Of a DNA stretch of 56,674 bases, positions 18,022-29,001 are shown in pieces (the first letter of the stretch is position 1; each line of letters begins with the position of its first letter). Source of the DNA: Cyclobacteriaceae bacterium (lineage in GTDB: Bacteria > Bacteroidota > Bacteroidia > Cytophagales > Cyclobacteriaceae); assembly GCA_025350305.1 (NCBI GenBank), contig JANXYC010000278.1:1-56674 (forward strand), in the 5' to 3' direction. Under the pieces are notes generated by a model that saw nothing but the letters and a program-made list of their open reading frames with translations, did no database searches and was not told the origin of the DNA. The translations under genes and the position numbers were made by a program.

Positions 18022-19323
18022 CTAAAACGGTGAGTAAACGGGCGTTTGAAATTCGTCTTCTTTGATCGATGCGAAAAGAAATCCGCAAATAGCCTTCGGA
18101 TAGAAATAGGTGGATTTCTGTGGCATCGTATAGCCGCTGGCACAAACCCGTTTCACGTCTTCAATTGAAACCTCCTGTGTGATAATGGCCAATTGCGCTT
18201 CTGACCGCATTACTCGTGTAAGGCAATCAGAAAAGCTTCTATCAAAGTCGATGTTGTCGGATTGACGTTGGTCACGGCCGGGTATACCGAGTGCCTTTTC
18301 TATTATGAAATAGTGCATCACCGTAAGGTCGAGTTTTTTGATTTCGTCGGGAAAGGGCCAGTGAAAATCCAGGAAGGCTTCCGGCAATAGTCTTATTTTA
18401 TATGCGTTTTCTTTGAAAATCAGTCCGAATGTCCAGGGTTTCCCCAGGATAATATCATAGAGGGAGTCGGGTTCTTCGATCGGTTTGATTGTAAAATAGA
18501 GCGCCAATTTTCGCAATACCTTCTCTTCCGAAAAGTCCGGCAGATTTTGAAGAACCCGGTGTGTAGGCAATATCCTGAGATCGTCCGCTTCGGTGTTAGT
18601 CAAAAACATGAGATGAAAATGATAGCCTTCCGTTCCGGTATCATGATTATTTTCACGCTTCATCTTGTGTTTAAGAATCAAAGAGCTTTCATAGCGGTGA
18701 TGACCATCCGCCAGGATGATGGTCTTATTGTTCAGGTGGCTAACAATTTTTTTGATAATCGATGCATCCTGTATTACGGCCAACACATCCCGTGCACCTT
18801 GATAATCTTCTGTTTCATAAATTGGATTGACAATTGCGTCATCCATACAGGCCTCCAGCTCAAACGTTGGATCGGTATAAAGTCCGTGCGTAGGGCTCGC
18901 ATGCAGCAATGTTTTCTCCAACATCTCAACCCGGTTATTAACTGATTTCGGAATGGTATTTTCGTGCCGCAGAATGATTTTTTCATCCCAGTCGTACGCG
19001 CGGATGTTGCAGATTATTCCTTTCCGGCAGTATTCCTTTGAGTGTCCGGCCATTTTAAAGTATTGGTAATACACGTATATGCCGGGCAGATGATCTTGAA
19101 GAATTACCCCATCATTTTTCCATTGCAGCAAAGTTTCGGCGGCACGGGTAGCTGCATTTGGTCCCAAGGGTACTGACACATGAATACTGTTATGAGGATT
19201 TTTATAGAGCGTTCGTCGCTGCTTTTCCGACACAACGTCAAAAAGGGGAGAAGTCAACGCTTCCATGTTGCTTCCCAGTTCCCGGTTATAGCGCCAGGCG
19301 CGTAGCGGCTTTATTTCTGCCAT
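18022..19323 (-). CDS. DUF1015 family protein
   Basis: Cytoplasmic protein of 433 residues matching the DUF1015 (HPr-related/SerK-like) family. It opens with AEIKPLRAWRYN, equivalent to the family's PFRALRYN, and has SPTHGLYTD in the middle. Next comes the diagnostic ADGHHRYESSLILK, followed by FLTNTEADDLRILPTHRVL. Some DUF1015 proteins in archaea are ADP-dependent serine kinases; whether that holds here is unknown. It precedes maf with a 5-nt gap and starts at the ATG at 19323. Confidence 0.88.
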   Translation of the reverse strand: MAEIKPLRAWRYNRELGSNMEALTSPLFDVVSEKQRRTLYKNPHNSIHVSVPLGPNAATRAAETLLQWKNDGVILQDHLPGIYVYYQYFKMAGHSKEYCRKGIICNIRAYDWDEKIILRHENTIPKSVNNRVEMLEKTLLHASPTHGLYTDPTFELEACMDDAIVNPIYETEDYQGARDVLAVIQDASIIKKIVSHLNNKTIILADGHHRYESSLILKHKMKRENNHDTGTEGYHFHLMFLTNTEADDLRILPTHRVLQNLPDFSEEKVLRKLALYFTIKPIEEPDSLYDIILGKPWTFGLIFKENAYKIRLLPEAFLDFHWPFPDEIKKLDLTVMHYFIIEKALGIPGRDQRQSDNIDFDRSFSDCLTRVMRSEAQLAIITQEVSIEDVKRVCASGYTMPQKSTYFYPKAICGFLFASIKEDEFQTPVYSPF

Positions 19324-19360
19324 TTCTTACGGTTAAAAATTAAATGAATAGGCACGGCGG

Positions 19361-20860
19361 TTATGTCCGATTCGCCTTCCATCGGCTACTAGTTTCGGCC
19401 GGGCCCGAGTCATGATTACTGGTTCCATTGGTTGCCTCTTCAAAAACTTTCGCAGCCAGCGTGGAAGCGATTATCGCGATAGCTGAATCAATGACTGATT
19501 TATTTAACAACTCCGGCTTGAAGAACTGTTCTACGAACATTGTATCAAAGTTACCGGATCGGAAGGCCTCATGCTCCATGACAAACTTGCAAAAACCAAG
19601 GGTTGTTTCAACTCCCGTGATCTGAAACTCGTCGATTGCGCGAATCATTTTTTCTATCGCCGCTTCACGCGTATCAGCATGGCAGATCATCTTTGCGATC
19701 ATCGGGTCATAATAAAACGGGATCGACATACCTTCTTCAAATCCGTCATCTACCCGGATGCCGTGACCCTGGGGCCGCCGGTATGTTTTTAGTGTGCCAA
19801 TATCGGGTAGGAAATTATTGGCAGGATCTTCCGCATACACCCGCACTTCCACCGCATGCCCATGAATCTTTAATTCTTCTTGGCGGAAGGGAATTTTTTC
19901 ACCTTCGGCAATTTTTATTTGAAGTTTTACCAGATCGATCCCTGTGATTTGTTCCGTCACAGGATGCTCCACTTGAAGCCGGGTGTTCATCTCAAGAAAA
20001 TAGAAATTCTTATTTTCGTCCAGGATGAATTCGACTGTGCCGGCATTGTAATAGCCACAGGAGCGTGCCACGTTGATGGCAGCTTCACCCATTTTCGCCC
20101 GAAGCTCGGGTGTTAAAACAGAAGAAGGAGCCTCCTCTACAACCTTCTGATGCCTTCGCTGGATCGAACATTCCCGCTCAAAGAGATGAACTACATTGCC
20201 GTGCTGGTCACCAAAAATCTGGAACTCGATATGCCTGGGACGCGTCACATATTTTTCGATAAATACCGATCCATCACCAAAGGCTGACGTTGCCTCACTT
20301 ACGGCGCGCTGCATTTGTTCAGAGAACTCTTCTTCATTGTTCACAACGCGCATACCTTTTCCACCACCACCGGCACTGGCTTTGATAAGAATTGGATAAC
20401 CAATTTCTTTTGAAATTCTTTTTGCTTTTGAGATGTCGCTGACCGGCTCGGTGGTACCGGGAACCAACGGCACCTTGAATTTGGAGGCTGCATTTTTTGC
20501 GGCGAGTTTGCTCCCCATTATTTCAATTGCTTTCGGAGGAGGTCCTACAAAAATTAATCCTGCGTTGATCACTGCTTTCGCAAAGGCTTCATTTTCTGAC
20601 AGAAAACCGTACCCGGGATGAATGGCATCAGCATTTGTTTCTTTAGCGGCACCGATAATCCTTTCCATTCGCAGATACGATTCAGATGATGGTGGAGGGC
20701 CAATGCAAACGGCTTCATCTGCAAACCGAACATGCAAGGCTTGACGGTCGGCCTCGCTGTAGACTGCAACTGTTTTAATACCCAGTTCACGGGCGCTGCG
20801 CATCACACGCAACGCAATTTCGCCACGGTTGGCAATAAGTAGTTTCTTTATCGAGGCCAT
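19361..20860 (-). CDS. accC: Biotin carboxylase subunit of an acyl-CoA carboxylase
   Basis: Biotin carboxylase of 499 residues, which carboxylates biotin on a carrier protein using ATP and bicarbonate. The N-terminal domain is clear (KKLLIANRGEIALRVMRSAR). The ATP-grasp domain follows with the nucleotide-binding KASAGGGGKGMRVV, the catalytic EMNTRLQVEHPVTEQITGID and a C-terminal domain with DPMIAKMICHADTR. A tail of about 45 residues is low in conservation. The start at 20860 (MASIKKLL) is preferred to the ATG five codons upstream. No carrier or carboxyltransferase gene is adjacent, so it may serve acetyl-CoA or propionyl-CoA carboxylation. Divergent from serine palmitoyltransferase. Confidence 0.92.
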   Translation of the reverse strand: MASIKKLLIANRGEIALRVMRSARELGIKTVAVYSEADRQALHVRFADEAVCIGPPPSSESYLRMERIIGAAKETNADAIHPGYGFLSENEAFAKAVINAGLIFVGPPPKAIEIMGSKLAAKNAASKFKVPLVPGTTEPVSDISKAKRISKEIGYPILIKASAGGGGKGMRVVNNEEEFSEQMQRAVSEATSAFGDGSVFIEKYVTRPRHIEFQIFGDQHGNVVHLFERECSIQRRHQKVVEEAPSSVLTPELRAKMGEAAINVARSCGYYNAGTVEFILDENKNFYFLEMNTRLQVEHPVTEQITGIDLVKLQIKIAEGEKIPFRQEELKIHGHAVEVRVYAEDPANNFLPDIGTLKTYRRPQGHGIRVDDGFEEGMSIPFYYDPMIAKMICHADTREAAIEKMIRAIDEFQITGVETTLGFCKFVMEHEAFRSGNFDTMFVEQFFKPELLNKSVIDSAIAIIASTLAAKVFEEATNGTSNHDSGPAETSSRWKANRT

Positions 20861-20936
20861 AGCTGAAGAGTCCATTGCAATGCTATGAATAAATTCTCGC
20901 TTGGTAAGCGAATGGAGTTTGGGGCATCTGTTAATA

Positions 20937-20971
20937 TTTTGGAAATACTTTAAATTTTTTCTTTAATTTCG
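20937..20971 (+). promoter_or_regulatory. Candidate promoter of the serine palmitoyltransferase gene
   Basis: TTTTG (20937-20941), a 22-nt spacer and TAATTTCG (20964-20971) match the Bacteroidota promoter pattern with one mismatch in the -7 box. The start codon is 31 nt downstream of the -7 box. The ligA promoter candidate has the same spacer and a nearly identical -7 box. Confidence 0.45.
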
Positions 20972-21002
20972 CGGTAATTTTTAACCTGAAAACCTGGAAA
21001 TA

Positions 21003-22259
21003 ATGGTCGATTTGTTCGAAAAACTGAAGATGGAAGCAGGTCCACTGGCCAAGTATTCACACTTGCCGGACGACTATTTCTTCTTTCCAAAACTGGAGGG
21101 TGAGGTGGGTCCCCGCATGAACTTCATGGGCCGTGAGGTCCTCAATTGGAGCCTGAACAACTATCTCGGCCTGGCCAATCATCCGGAGGTCCGCAAGGCG
21201 GATACCGAGGCAACTGAACGATACGGGCTGGCGAATCCGATGGGTGCCCGTATGATGTCTGGCAACTCTGTGATGCATCTTGAATTTGAAAAGCAACTCG
21301 CCGACTTTGTAAAAAAGGAAGATGCCATGCTTCTTAATTATGGTTACCAGGGAGTGGTTTCGATAATCGATGCATTGGTAGATCGCAAGGATATAATTGT
21401 TTACGACGCAGAATCACACGCCTGTATCATTGACGGCGTACGTCTCCATATAGGTAAGCGTTTCGTCTTCCCCCATAACAATATGGAAAACTTCGAGAAG
21501 CAACTTCAACGTGCGACCAGGCTGGCAGAAGAAACGGGTGGTGGAATTCTTGTCATCACGGAAGGTGTGTTTGGCATGTCGGGTGACATGGGCAACCTGA
21601 AGGAGATCGTGGCATTCAAAAAGAAATATAATTTTCGTCTGTTAGTGGATGATGCCCACGGCTTTGGTACCATGGGTAAAACCGGTGCAGGAGCAGGGGA
21701 GGAACAAGGTGTGCAAGATCAAATAGATCTTTACTTCTCCACATTCGCCAAGTCGATGGCCAGTATCGGAGCTTTCGTTGCAGGACATAAACATATTCTC
21801 AAGTATTTACGGTATAGCACACGATCACAGATTTTTGCCAAAAGTTTGCCGCTACCCCTGGTCGTGGGTGGCATGAAAAGGCTCGAACTTTTGAGAACCA
21901 AGCCGGAGTTAAAGGAGAATCTTTGGAAGATTGTGCATGCACTTCAGGGCGGTTTGAGGGATCGAGGTTTCTACATTGGGCCTACCACGTCCCCTGTGAC
22001 CCCGGTGCTTTTTAAAGGGGGGGTAGGTGAGGCCGCCAACATGGCAATGGACCTGCGGGAGAACTTCCATATTTTCTGCTCTGTAATCATCTATCCCGTT
22101 GTGCCAAAGGATGTTATCATCTTCAGAATTATCCCTACCGCGGCCCATACTATGGAGGATGTTGAGGAGACTTTGACAGCCTTTTCGGAGCTAAAACACA
22201 AGCTTGATGAAGGGTTTTACCGCAAGGAAGAACTGGTATCTGTAACGAAGAGAATGTAA
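21003..22259 (+). CDS. spt: Serine palmitoyltransferase (alpha-oxoamine synthase family)
   Basis: PLP-dependent alpha-oxoamine synthase of 418 residues. The family includes serine palmitoyltransferase, 8-amino-7-oxononanoate synthase and 2-amino-3-oxobutyrate CoA ligase. The long N-terminus, FMGREVLNWSLNNYLGLANHP, the PLP pocket DDAHG (216-220), and the PLP lysine K250 in STFAKSMASIGAF resemble the Bacteroidota form that condenses serine with an acyl-CoA to begin sphingolipid synthesis. No biotin genes are nearby, which favours this role over BioF. A biochemical test would be needed to exclude the other activities. A run of seven G (22017-22023) lies in frame. Confidence 0.85.
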   Translation: MVDLFEKLKMEAGPLAKYSHLPDDYFFFPKLEGEVGPRMNFMGREVLNWSLNNYLGLANHPEVRKADTEATERYGLANPMGARMMSGNSVMHLEFEKQLADFVKKEDAMLLNYGYQGVVSIIDALVDRKDIIVYDAESHACIIDGVRLHIGKRFVFPHNNMENFEKQLQRATRLAEETGGGILVITEGVFGMSGDMGNLKEIVAFKKKYNFRLLVDDAHGFGTMGKTGAGAGEEQGVQDQIDLYFSTFAKSMASIGAFVAGHKHILKYLRYSTRSQIFAKSLPLPLVVGGMKRLELLRTKPELKENLWKIVHALQGGLRDRGFYIGPTTSPVTPVLFKGGVGEAANMAMDLRENFHIFCSVIIYPVVPKDVIIFRIIPTAAHTMEDVEETLTAFSELKHKLDEGFYRKEELVSVTKRM

Positions 22260-22346
22260 AAAATATCGTTTTAGGCTAGTTTTTAAGCCTTTTTACATAA
22301 CTTAGTGCCCACTAAATCCTTTGTTTCAACCAAACACTAAATAGCA

Positions 22347-22529
22347 ATGAAAAAATTTGAAGAATTAAAAACCCTGATTGCCTCTATCGAACTGGACGCT
22401 GACAAATTCTATAATAAGGGCAACAGCGCTGCAGGTACTCGTGTACGCAAAGGAATGCAAGACCTCAAAAACCTCGCGCAATCCATCCGTGCGGAAGTTC
22501 AGGAGCTCAAAAATAAAGAAACTAAGTAA
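22347..22529 (+). CDS. Small histone H1/Hc1-like protein
   Basis: Protein of 60 residues, rich in Lys and Glu, predicted to be a helical hairpin. The sequence (MKKFEELKTLIASIELDADK, then FYNKGNSAAGTRVRKGMQDL) matches the short histone H1-like Hc1 family found in Bacteroidota. The GNSAAGTRVRKG motif, between two helices, is its most typical segment. Such proteins are thought to bind DNA non-specifically and are highly expressed. It stands alone, with a strong terminator 22 nt after its stop codon. Confidence 0.87.
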   Translation: MKKFEELKTLIASIELDADKFYNKGNSAAGTRVRKGMQDLKNLAQSIRAEVQELKNKETK

Positions 22530-22550
22530 TCAGCTTAAAAGCGATGGAAG

Positions 22551-22580
22551 AAGGGACTGCTTAATGGTAGTCCCTTTTTT
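22551..22580 (+). terminator. Terminator of the histone-like gene
   Basis: AAGGGACT (22551-22558) pairs with AGTCCCTT (22569-22576), extended by one C-G and one G-T pair, and is followed by a run of T. It is a compact rho-independent terminator and also marks the left edge of the restriction-modification block. Confidence 0.8.
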
Positions 22581-22662
22581 ATTTCTTTAATTCTCGATTG
22601 AATTTCGCAGATTATCTGGTTTTCAGAGTGTCAAATCGAAGTCACACACATTGAGCATTTAG

Positions 22663-22670
22663 TACATTTG
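22663..22670 (+). promoter_or_regulatory. Candidate -7 element for the methyltransferase gene
   Basis: TACATTTG matches TAnnTTTG exactly and lies 16 nt before the methyltransferase ATG. No good -33 TTTG is seen at the usual distance. Motif match only. Confidence 0.35.
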
Positions 22671-22686
22671 GCTGAGAATTGAGATC

Positions 22687-23886
22687 ATGAACATAAGTCA
22701 AGAGAAGTTAGACGTTAAAAATAAAACCCGGGCAAATCTATTTAACTGGAGGGGTCAATTTACCCCAGAATTTGTTGAATATATTTTGGAGAACTTCTCA
22801 TGTAAAGGGAACTTAATTCTCGATCCTTTTTCTGGAAGCGGCACGGTTCTATCGGAATCAGCAAGCAAGGGTTTGGAGTGCTATGGCTACGAAATTAATC
22901 CAGCTGCTTATTTGATGTCTAAATTCTTTAGCTTTTCAAACCTGAAACCTGAGCGCCGAATAAAGTTTCTTCAAAGAGTTGAATTGGCCCTAAGTACTGA
23001 GCTTAAAATCCTAAATGGACAACCGGTTTACCAGGAAAATTCGGACTATAGATCAGCTTATAAAAACCTTCTAAACTTTGGTAAGAAATTAATTAAGTAC
23101 ACTGATAACGAAGATGAAAAAATATTCTTGTTAAACTTACTCTTTCTTTCAGAAAGGGATAAAGAACTGAAATTAAAGGACTCTGTCTTAAAGTCGTTTA
23201 GCTACTTAAAAAAATCATTGCTTGGTCTACCGTGTGCCGAAAAAATCATAGACGCAAAACTTCAAGATGCCCGCACAGTTAGTAAGAATTTTGTCAGAGC
23301 AATAGATTTGATAATCACGAGTCCACCTTACATTAATGTCTTTAATTACCATCAGAATTATAGAGGCATCATCGAAATTTTTGGATATGATTCGCTGAAA
23401 GTGGCCGAATCTGAGTTTGGCTCCAATCGCAAGAATAGAGGAAATAGATTTAGGACAGTTATTCAGTATTGTTTGGATATGGAACAATCTCTAAATAGTT
23501 TTTGGCATGCACTTAAGGTAGGAGGCAAGATGGTCATTGTTGTTGGACGTAAATCGAATGTTCGCAAAACCCCATTTTATAATGGAAGTATTGTCCAAGA
23601 AATATTGTCCAAAATGCAAGGATTTAAGCCGATTGAGAACTTAGAACGATCATTTACAAATAAATTTGGAGAAGTGATTAAAGAGGACATTCTAGTTGTC
23701 TCTAAAGCCGATTATAAAGTTGATTTTGAGATTGGGAAAAGCGTGGCAGAAAAACATTTGGAACAGGCCTTGGTAACGAGTAATGACGATTCAATTATTT
23801 TAGATCTCCGAGATGCAATTGAAAACATAAATGCGATAGAGCCATCTCCTTTATTTAGTCCAAAAAGTATATTTAATGGCAAATAA
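22687..23886 (+). CDS. Restriction-modification system DNA methyltransferase (TSPPY type)
   Basis: DNA methyltransferase of 399 residues. Motif I (SAM-binding) is DPFSGSGTV, preceded by the motif X-like NWRGQFTPEFVEYIL and followed by an acidic GYEINPAA. Motif IV is TSPPY, which points to cytosine-N4 (or possibly adenine-N6) methylation. Motif I comes before motif IV with about 160 residues between them, a region that should hold target recognition. The gene overlaps the next one by 11 nt, so the two are translationally linked. The block is more A+T-rich than its neighbours, suggesting horizontal acquisition. Target sequence cannot be read from the protein. Confidence 0.9.
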   Translation: MNISQEKLDVKNKTRANLFNWRGQFTPEFVEYILENFSCKGNLILDPFSGSGTVLSESASKGLECYGYEINPAAYLMSKFFSFSNLKPERRIKFLQRVELALSTELKILNGQPVYQENSDYRSAYKNLLNFGKKLIKYTDNEDEKIFLLNLLFLSERDKELKLKDSVLKSFSYLKKSLLGLPCAEKIIDAKLQDARTVSKNFVRAIDLIITSPPYINVFNYHQNYRGIIEIFGYDSLKVAESEFGSNRKNRGNRFRTVIQYCLDMEQSLNSFWHALKVGGKMVIVVGRKSNVRKTPFYNGSIVQEILSKMQGFKPIENLERSFTNKFGEVIKEDILVVSKADYKVDFEIGKSVAEKHLEQALVTSNDDSIILDLRDAIENINAIEPSPLFSPKSIFNGK

Positions 23887-24769
23887 TACTCCTCACAAGG
23901 AAAAGCTTTTGGCGGCAATCGAAAATCCAAAGGCCAGACAGGATCTTGATATTCTTCGAGAGGCATTTGCCGGATATGAAGCATGGATCAAGAAATTGGA
24001 ACAACTCAAAACTACTGGTATCGATAGGATTAATGAGATGACAAATCTTCTCAATCAATATAAAGATTTTTTAGAGGTCGATTTAATAGCAAGCAAAGGT
24101 TCAGATTTTTTGAAAAGACAAAAGGGACAATTAAAACTTGATAACAGTATACTCGAAGAGTTTCTAATCTATCTCGTGTCCCCTGCAGTATTAGGTAATC
24201 TCCCTAATTTCGAATTAGAAAAAGGACCACAAACAGCCTTCATGTCGTTTGCTTTTAGACCTTCTCACATAAGAAATCTGAATGAAGGCCCCGAGGTAGT
24301 TTTAAAGGTTAAGGACCAAGATTTTACTATTGGTAAAACTTTCTATTACAAATTCTCTCCAGATGACTCATTTCCAGAGCAAAAGACCACGATAGGTAAG
24401 CTTTTTTTGGCAGTTCTTGCCGCTGAGTGTAAAGTGAATTATGATAAGACAATGTTTCAAGAGTGCGCCGGAACGGCAGCCAGACTTAAACACGGATGTC
24501 CAATTTCAAAATACTACGCATTAATTGAATATCTGGATATGCAACCAGAGGATACAAGGTTAACTGAAATAGATAACGTTTTCTTGCTCAGAAAAGCAAA
24601 AAGGCTTCCATTCGAAAAGAGGAGTGTCTTAAATGAGATAAAAGCTCAGCGGAGCGATTTCCCCATCCAAGCAGATGTAATTTCAAATTTCGTAAAGGAA
24701 ATTCAGAATTTTCTTGATGCAACTTGGTACAATGCGGAGGAGGCACTAAGAAGGGGATCTTTTGTATAA
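23876..24769 (+). CDS. Probable type II restriction endonuclease (Bpu10I-like)
   Basis: Protein of 297 residues immediately downstream of, and overlapping, the methyltransferase. The N-terminal third is helical. A likely PD-(D/E)xK half-motif is E184-C-K186 (AAECKVNYDKTMFQECAG), preceded by acidic residues in the region 150-175. The stretch YDKTMFQECAGTAARLKHG and KYYALIEYLDM resembles the Bpu10I family of endonucleases as I remember it. Bpu10I itself cuts an asymmetric site as a heterodimer, but only one endonuclease gene is seen here. It converges on dapA with only 9 nt between stop codons. Family assignment is moderate; the role as restriction partner is strongly supported by context. Confidence 0.7.
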   Translation: MANNTPHKEKLLAAIENPKARQDLDILREAFAGYEAWIKKLEQLKTTGIDRINEMTNLLNQYKDFLEVDLIASKGSDFLKRQKGQLKLDNSILEEFLIYLVSPAVLGNLPNFELEKGPQTAFMSFAFRPSHIRNLNEGPEVVLKVKDQDFTIGKTFYYKFSPDDSFPEQKTTIGKLFLAVLAAECKVNYDKTMFQECAGTAARLKHGCPISKYYALIEYLDMQPEDTRLTEIDNVFLLRKAKRLPFEKRSVLNEIKAQRSDFPIQADVISNFVKEIQNFLDATWYNAEEALRRGSFV

Positions 24770-24778
24770 AATTATCAA

Positions 24779-25645
24779 TTACTTTATCATGGTCGCCTTT
24801 ATTTTTTCCTTTAGTTTGATCGATGCAATTACTAACGGTAAACGAACGTGCGGGCTGCAAACTCCCATTTCATACAGAAGCTGTTTGACGCCCACTGGAT
24901 TCCCTTCCTCATACATGGGTCCATTGAGATCCACTAGTTGGTACAACTCCTTTTGCGCCTTGGCGTAGTTTCCTGAAAAGGCAAACTCCTTCATCTTCTT
25001 AAAAATTACGGGATAGGCGTTTGCCAACACACTGATCACACCCACACCGCCAATAGCATACATCGGTAATGTGAGGAGATCATCGCCGGAAATAAGCATA
25101 AAGCTATCCGGCTTCTCTTTGGCAATATTAATGCATTGTTCAAGATTGCCGGAAGCCTCTTTTACCCCAATGATATTCTTGTTTTGGGCCAGTCGCAGGA
25201 TCGTGTCGGCCGTCAGGTTAGAGGCTGTGCGGCCTGGCACATTATAAAGAATGACCGGGAGTGGACTGGCATCCGACACCATTGAAAAATGTCTGAAGAT
25301 TCCCTCTTGAGAGGGTTTGTTATAGTACGGACTTACCGAAAGAAGTGCATCAACGTTGCGGAGGTCTGTTTGGTGAATCTCTTCGATAACAGAAGCAGTG
25401 TTGTTACCACCAATTCCATACAGGATGGGCAACTTCTTTGGATTGTTCCCCGCTATAAACGAGAGTACTTTTTTCTTCTCTTCTTTCGTACACGTTACAG
25501 ATTCGCCGGTAGTGCCCATCACAACCCAATAATCGACTCCCTTTGCCGTATGCACCAGGACTTTCTTCAACGATGCAAAGTCGATGTTGCCTGATTCATC
25601 GAAAGGTGTTACTAACGCTACCCCGGTACCATACAACTTTTTCAT
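24779..25645 (-). CDS. dapA: 4-hydroxy-tetrahydrodipicolinate synthase
   Basis: DapA of 288 residues, the first committed enzyme of lysine and diaminopimelate synthesis, condensing pyruvate with aspartate semialdehyde. The TIM barrel shows GTTGES (44-49), the tyrosine in LYNVPGRTASN (Y134), the Schiff-base lysine K162 in GVKEASGN, and ISGDD. All key residues are present and the length is standard. It converges on the restriction endonuclease gene and is preceded 3 nt upstream by the DUF6913 gene on the same strand. Confidence 0.96.
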   Translation of the reverse strand: MKKLYGTGVALVTPFDESGNIDFASLKKVLVHTAKGVDYWVVMGTTGESVTCTKEEKKKVLSFIAGNNPKKLPILYGIGGNNTASVIEEIHQTDLRNVDALLSVSPYYNKPSQEGIFRHFSMVSDASPLPVILYNVPGRTASNLTADTILRLAQNKNIIGVKEASGNLEQCINIAKEKPDSFMLISGDDLLTLPMYAIGGVGVISVLANAYPVIFKKMKEFAFSGNYAKAQKELYQLVDLNGPMYEEGNPVGVKQLLYEMGVCSPHVRLPLVIASIKLKEKIKATMIK

Positions 25646-25648
25646 ACG

Positions 25649-26155
25649 TTATTTTAATTGCCTGGTGTACTTGTACATGTTTTCAATAAGCCCTTTGGTT
25701 GTTCCGTTGTTTTCAATCATTAGTTCAAAATAGGGCTCATGCTGTTCCTTGTATTTCCCCACCCGGCAATGGGCCCTACTCTCTGCCAGCAAATATAAAA
25801 TTAATGGGTTATGGTCGTTATCAACATAGAACAGGTAGTCGAATGTGGTGAGGGCGAAACCTGTAACTTTTGAATTGTCAATCTTTCCCCAGAAGTTCAA
25901 ATCGTCGATGGTAAAAAAATTGAAAAGGAACTCATAGTTGTCTTTCTTTTTGGGAAGAAACTCGATCACTTCCACGAATTTACCATCCTGTTCAAGATGT
26001 TTGACCAACTCTTTAATATCATCGTGCTTTTGCCGGTCCTCCACGCTGAAAATGATCCCAATAGAATGTGCCTTTTTGTAAGGTGTGCTGGCGCGTAGGC
26101 TTTTGTTCCTGCGCAAAGCCGCTTGCGTGCGCCATTTGAGAAAAGTTTGCTTCAT
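25649..26155 (-). CDS. DUF6913-like hypothetical protein
   Basis: Protein of 168 residues, probably cytoplasmic: a basic N-terminus (MKQTFLKWRTQAALRRNKSL) followed by an alpha/beta domain with IGIIFSVEDRQKHDDIKELV and FNFFTIDDLNFWGKI. This matches the pattern I know as DUF6913, a family confined mainly to Bacteroidota and usually placed between dapA and ligA, as here. Function is unknown. The gaps of 3 nt to dapA and 36 nt from ligA suggest one operon. Confidence 0.7.
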   Translation of the reverse strand: MKQTFLKWRTQAALRRNKSLRASTPYKKAHSIGIIFSVEDRQKHDDIKELVKHLEQDGKFVEVIEFLPKKKDNYEFLFNFFTIDDLNFWGKIDNSKVTGFALTTFDYLFYVDNDHNPLILYLLAESRAHCRVGKYKEQHEPYFELMIENNGTTKGLIENMYKYTRQLK

Positions 26156-26191
26156 GAACGGCTAAATTATTGGAAATTTATTCATCAAGCA

Positions 26192-28253
<2,062 letters not shown>

Positions 28254-28292
28254 GCGCCCGCTGCGTTTAAATGCATTTTAATTGTTGAGATT

Positions 28293-28988
28293 TCAAGCCT
28301 GATTCAATAAATTCAGCGCCATCACTGCTGTAAGGCCTGCTGTCTCTGTTCGAAGCCGATTGGGGCCCAGGCTCACTTTCTTAAAACCTGCGGCACTTGC
28401 TGCCACCAATTCCTCTTCCGTAAAATCTCCTTCAGGACCAATCAATACCACGTATTCCGACCGAGGAGAAGCAAGGTGCTGCAGGAGATTGGGATTCTTG
28501 TCATCCACATGAGCAATAAATTTTTGAGTTTCCGGCCGTTTCTCCATGAATTTTTGCAGGGATATCATTTGAATGATTTCGGGTAGCCAGGCCTGCTGCG
28601 ATTGCTTCATGGCACTGACGACAATTTTTTCTAACCGTTCCATGTTGATCGACTTTCGTTCGGAAGTCTTACACAGAAGGAAGGATATTTTTTCTATTCC
28701 GATCTCCACGGATTTCTCAACCATCCACTCTATCCGGTCGGCATTTTTAGTAGGAGCGATGGCGAGGTGAATGGAAAAATTTCTTTTTGGAATAAAGGTC
28801 GAAGTAAGAATTTCAAACTCGCATTTGTGTGGATCGGGTGAGGTGATTCGGGTGTGGTACAAATTTCCTTTTCCGTCCACCAGCTCGATTTCGTCTCTAA
28901 ATCCCAGCCGCAATACTTTTACGGCATGCTTAGACTCCTCCGCTAAAAGATAACCCGATGAAACGTCAGATTGATAGAAAGTATGCAA
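28293..28988 (-). CDS. rsmE: 16S rRNA m3U1498 methyltransferase RsmE
   Basis: RsmE of 231 residues, a SPOUT-class methyltransferase that modifies U1498 of 16S rRNA. An N-terminal PUA-like domain (HTFYQSDVSSGYLLAEESKH) precedes the SPOUT domain with IGPEGDFTEEE and the trefoil-knot end LGPNRLRTETAGLTAVMAL. The reading frame is open as far as 29141, but that part overlaps the acyl-CoA-binding protein gene. A TTG at 28988 puts the first residue exactly where RsmE proteins begin (M-HTFYQ) and leaves a 13-nt gap after the upstream stop, so TTG is the chosen start. Confidence 0.9.
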   Translation of the reverse strand: MHTFYQSDVSSGYLLAEESKHAVKVLRLGFRDEIELVDGKGNLYHTRITSPDPHKCEFEILTSTFIPKRNFSIHLAIAPTKNADRIEWMVEKSVEIGIEKISFLLCKTSERKSINMERLEKIVVSAMKQSQQAWLPEIIQMISLQKFMEKRPETQKFIAHVDDKNPNLLQHLASPRSEYVVLIGPEGDFTEEELVAASAAGFKKVSLGPNRLRTETAGLTAVMALNLLNQA

Positions 28989-29001
28989 CGGGGCTGAATT
29001 G

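Noticed and set aside
22017-22023. Run of seven G in the serine palmitoyltransferase gene as a phase switch
   Set aside because: The frame is intact through it, seven is short for slippage and no other phase-variable sign was seen.
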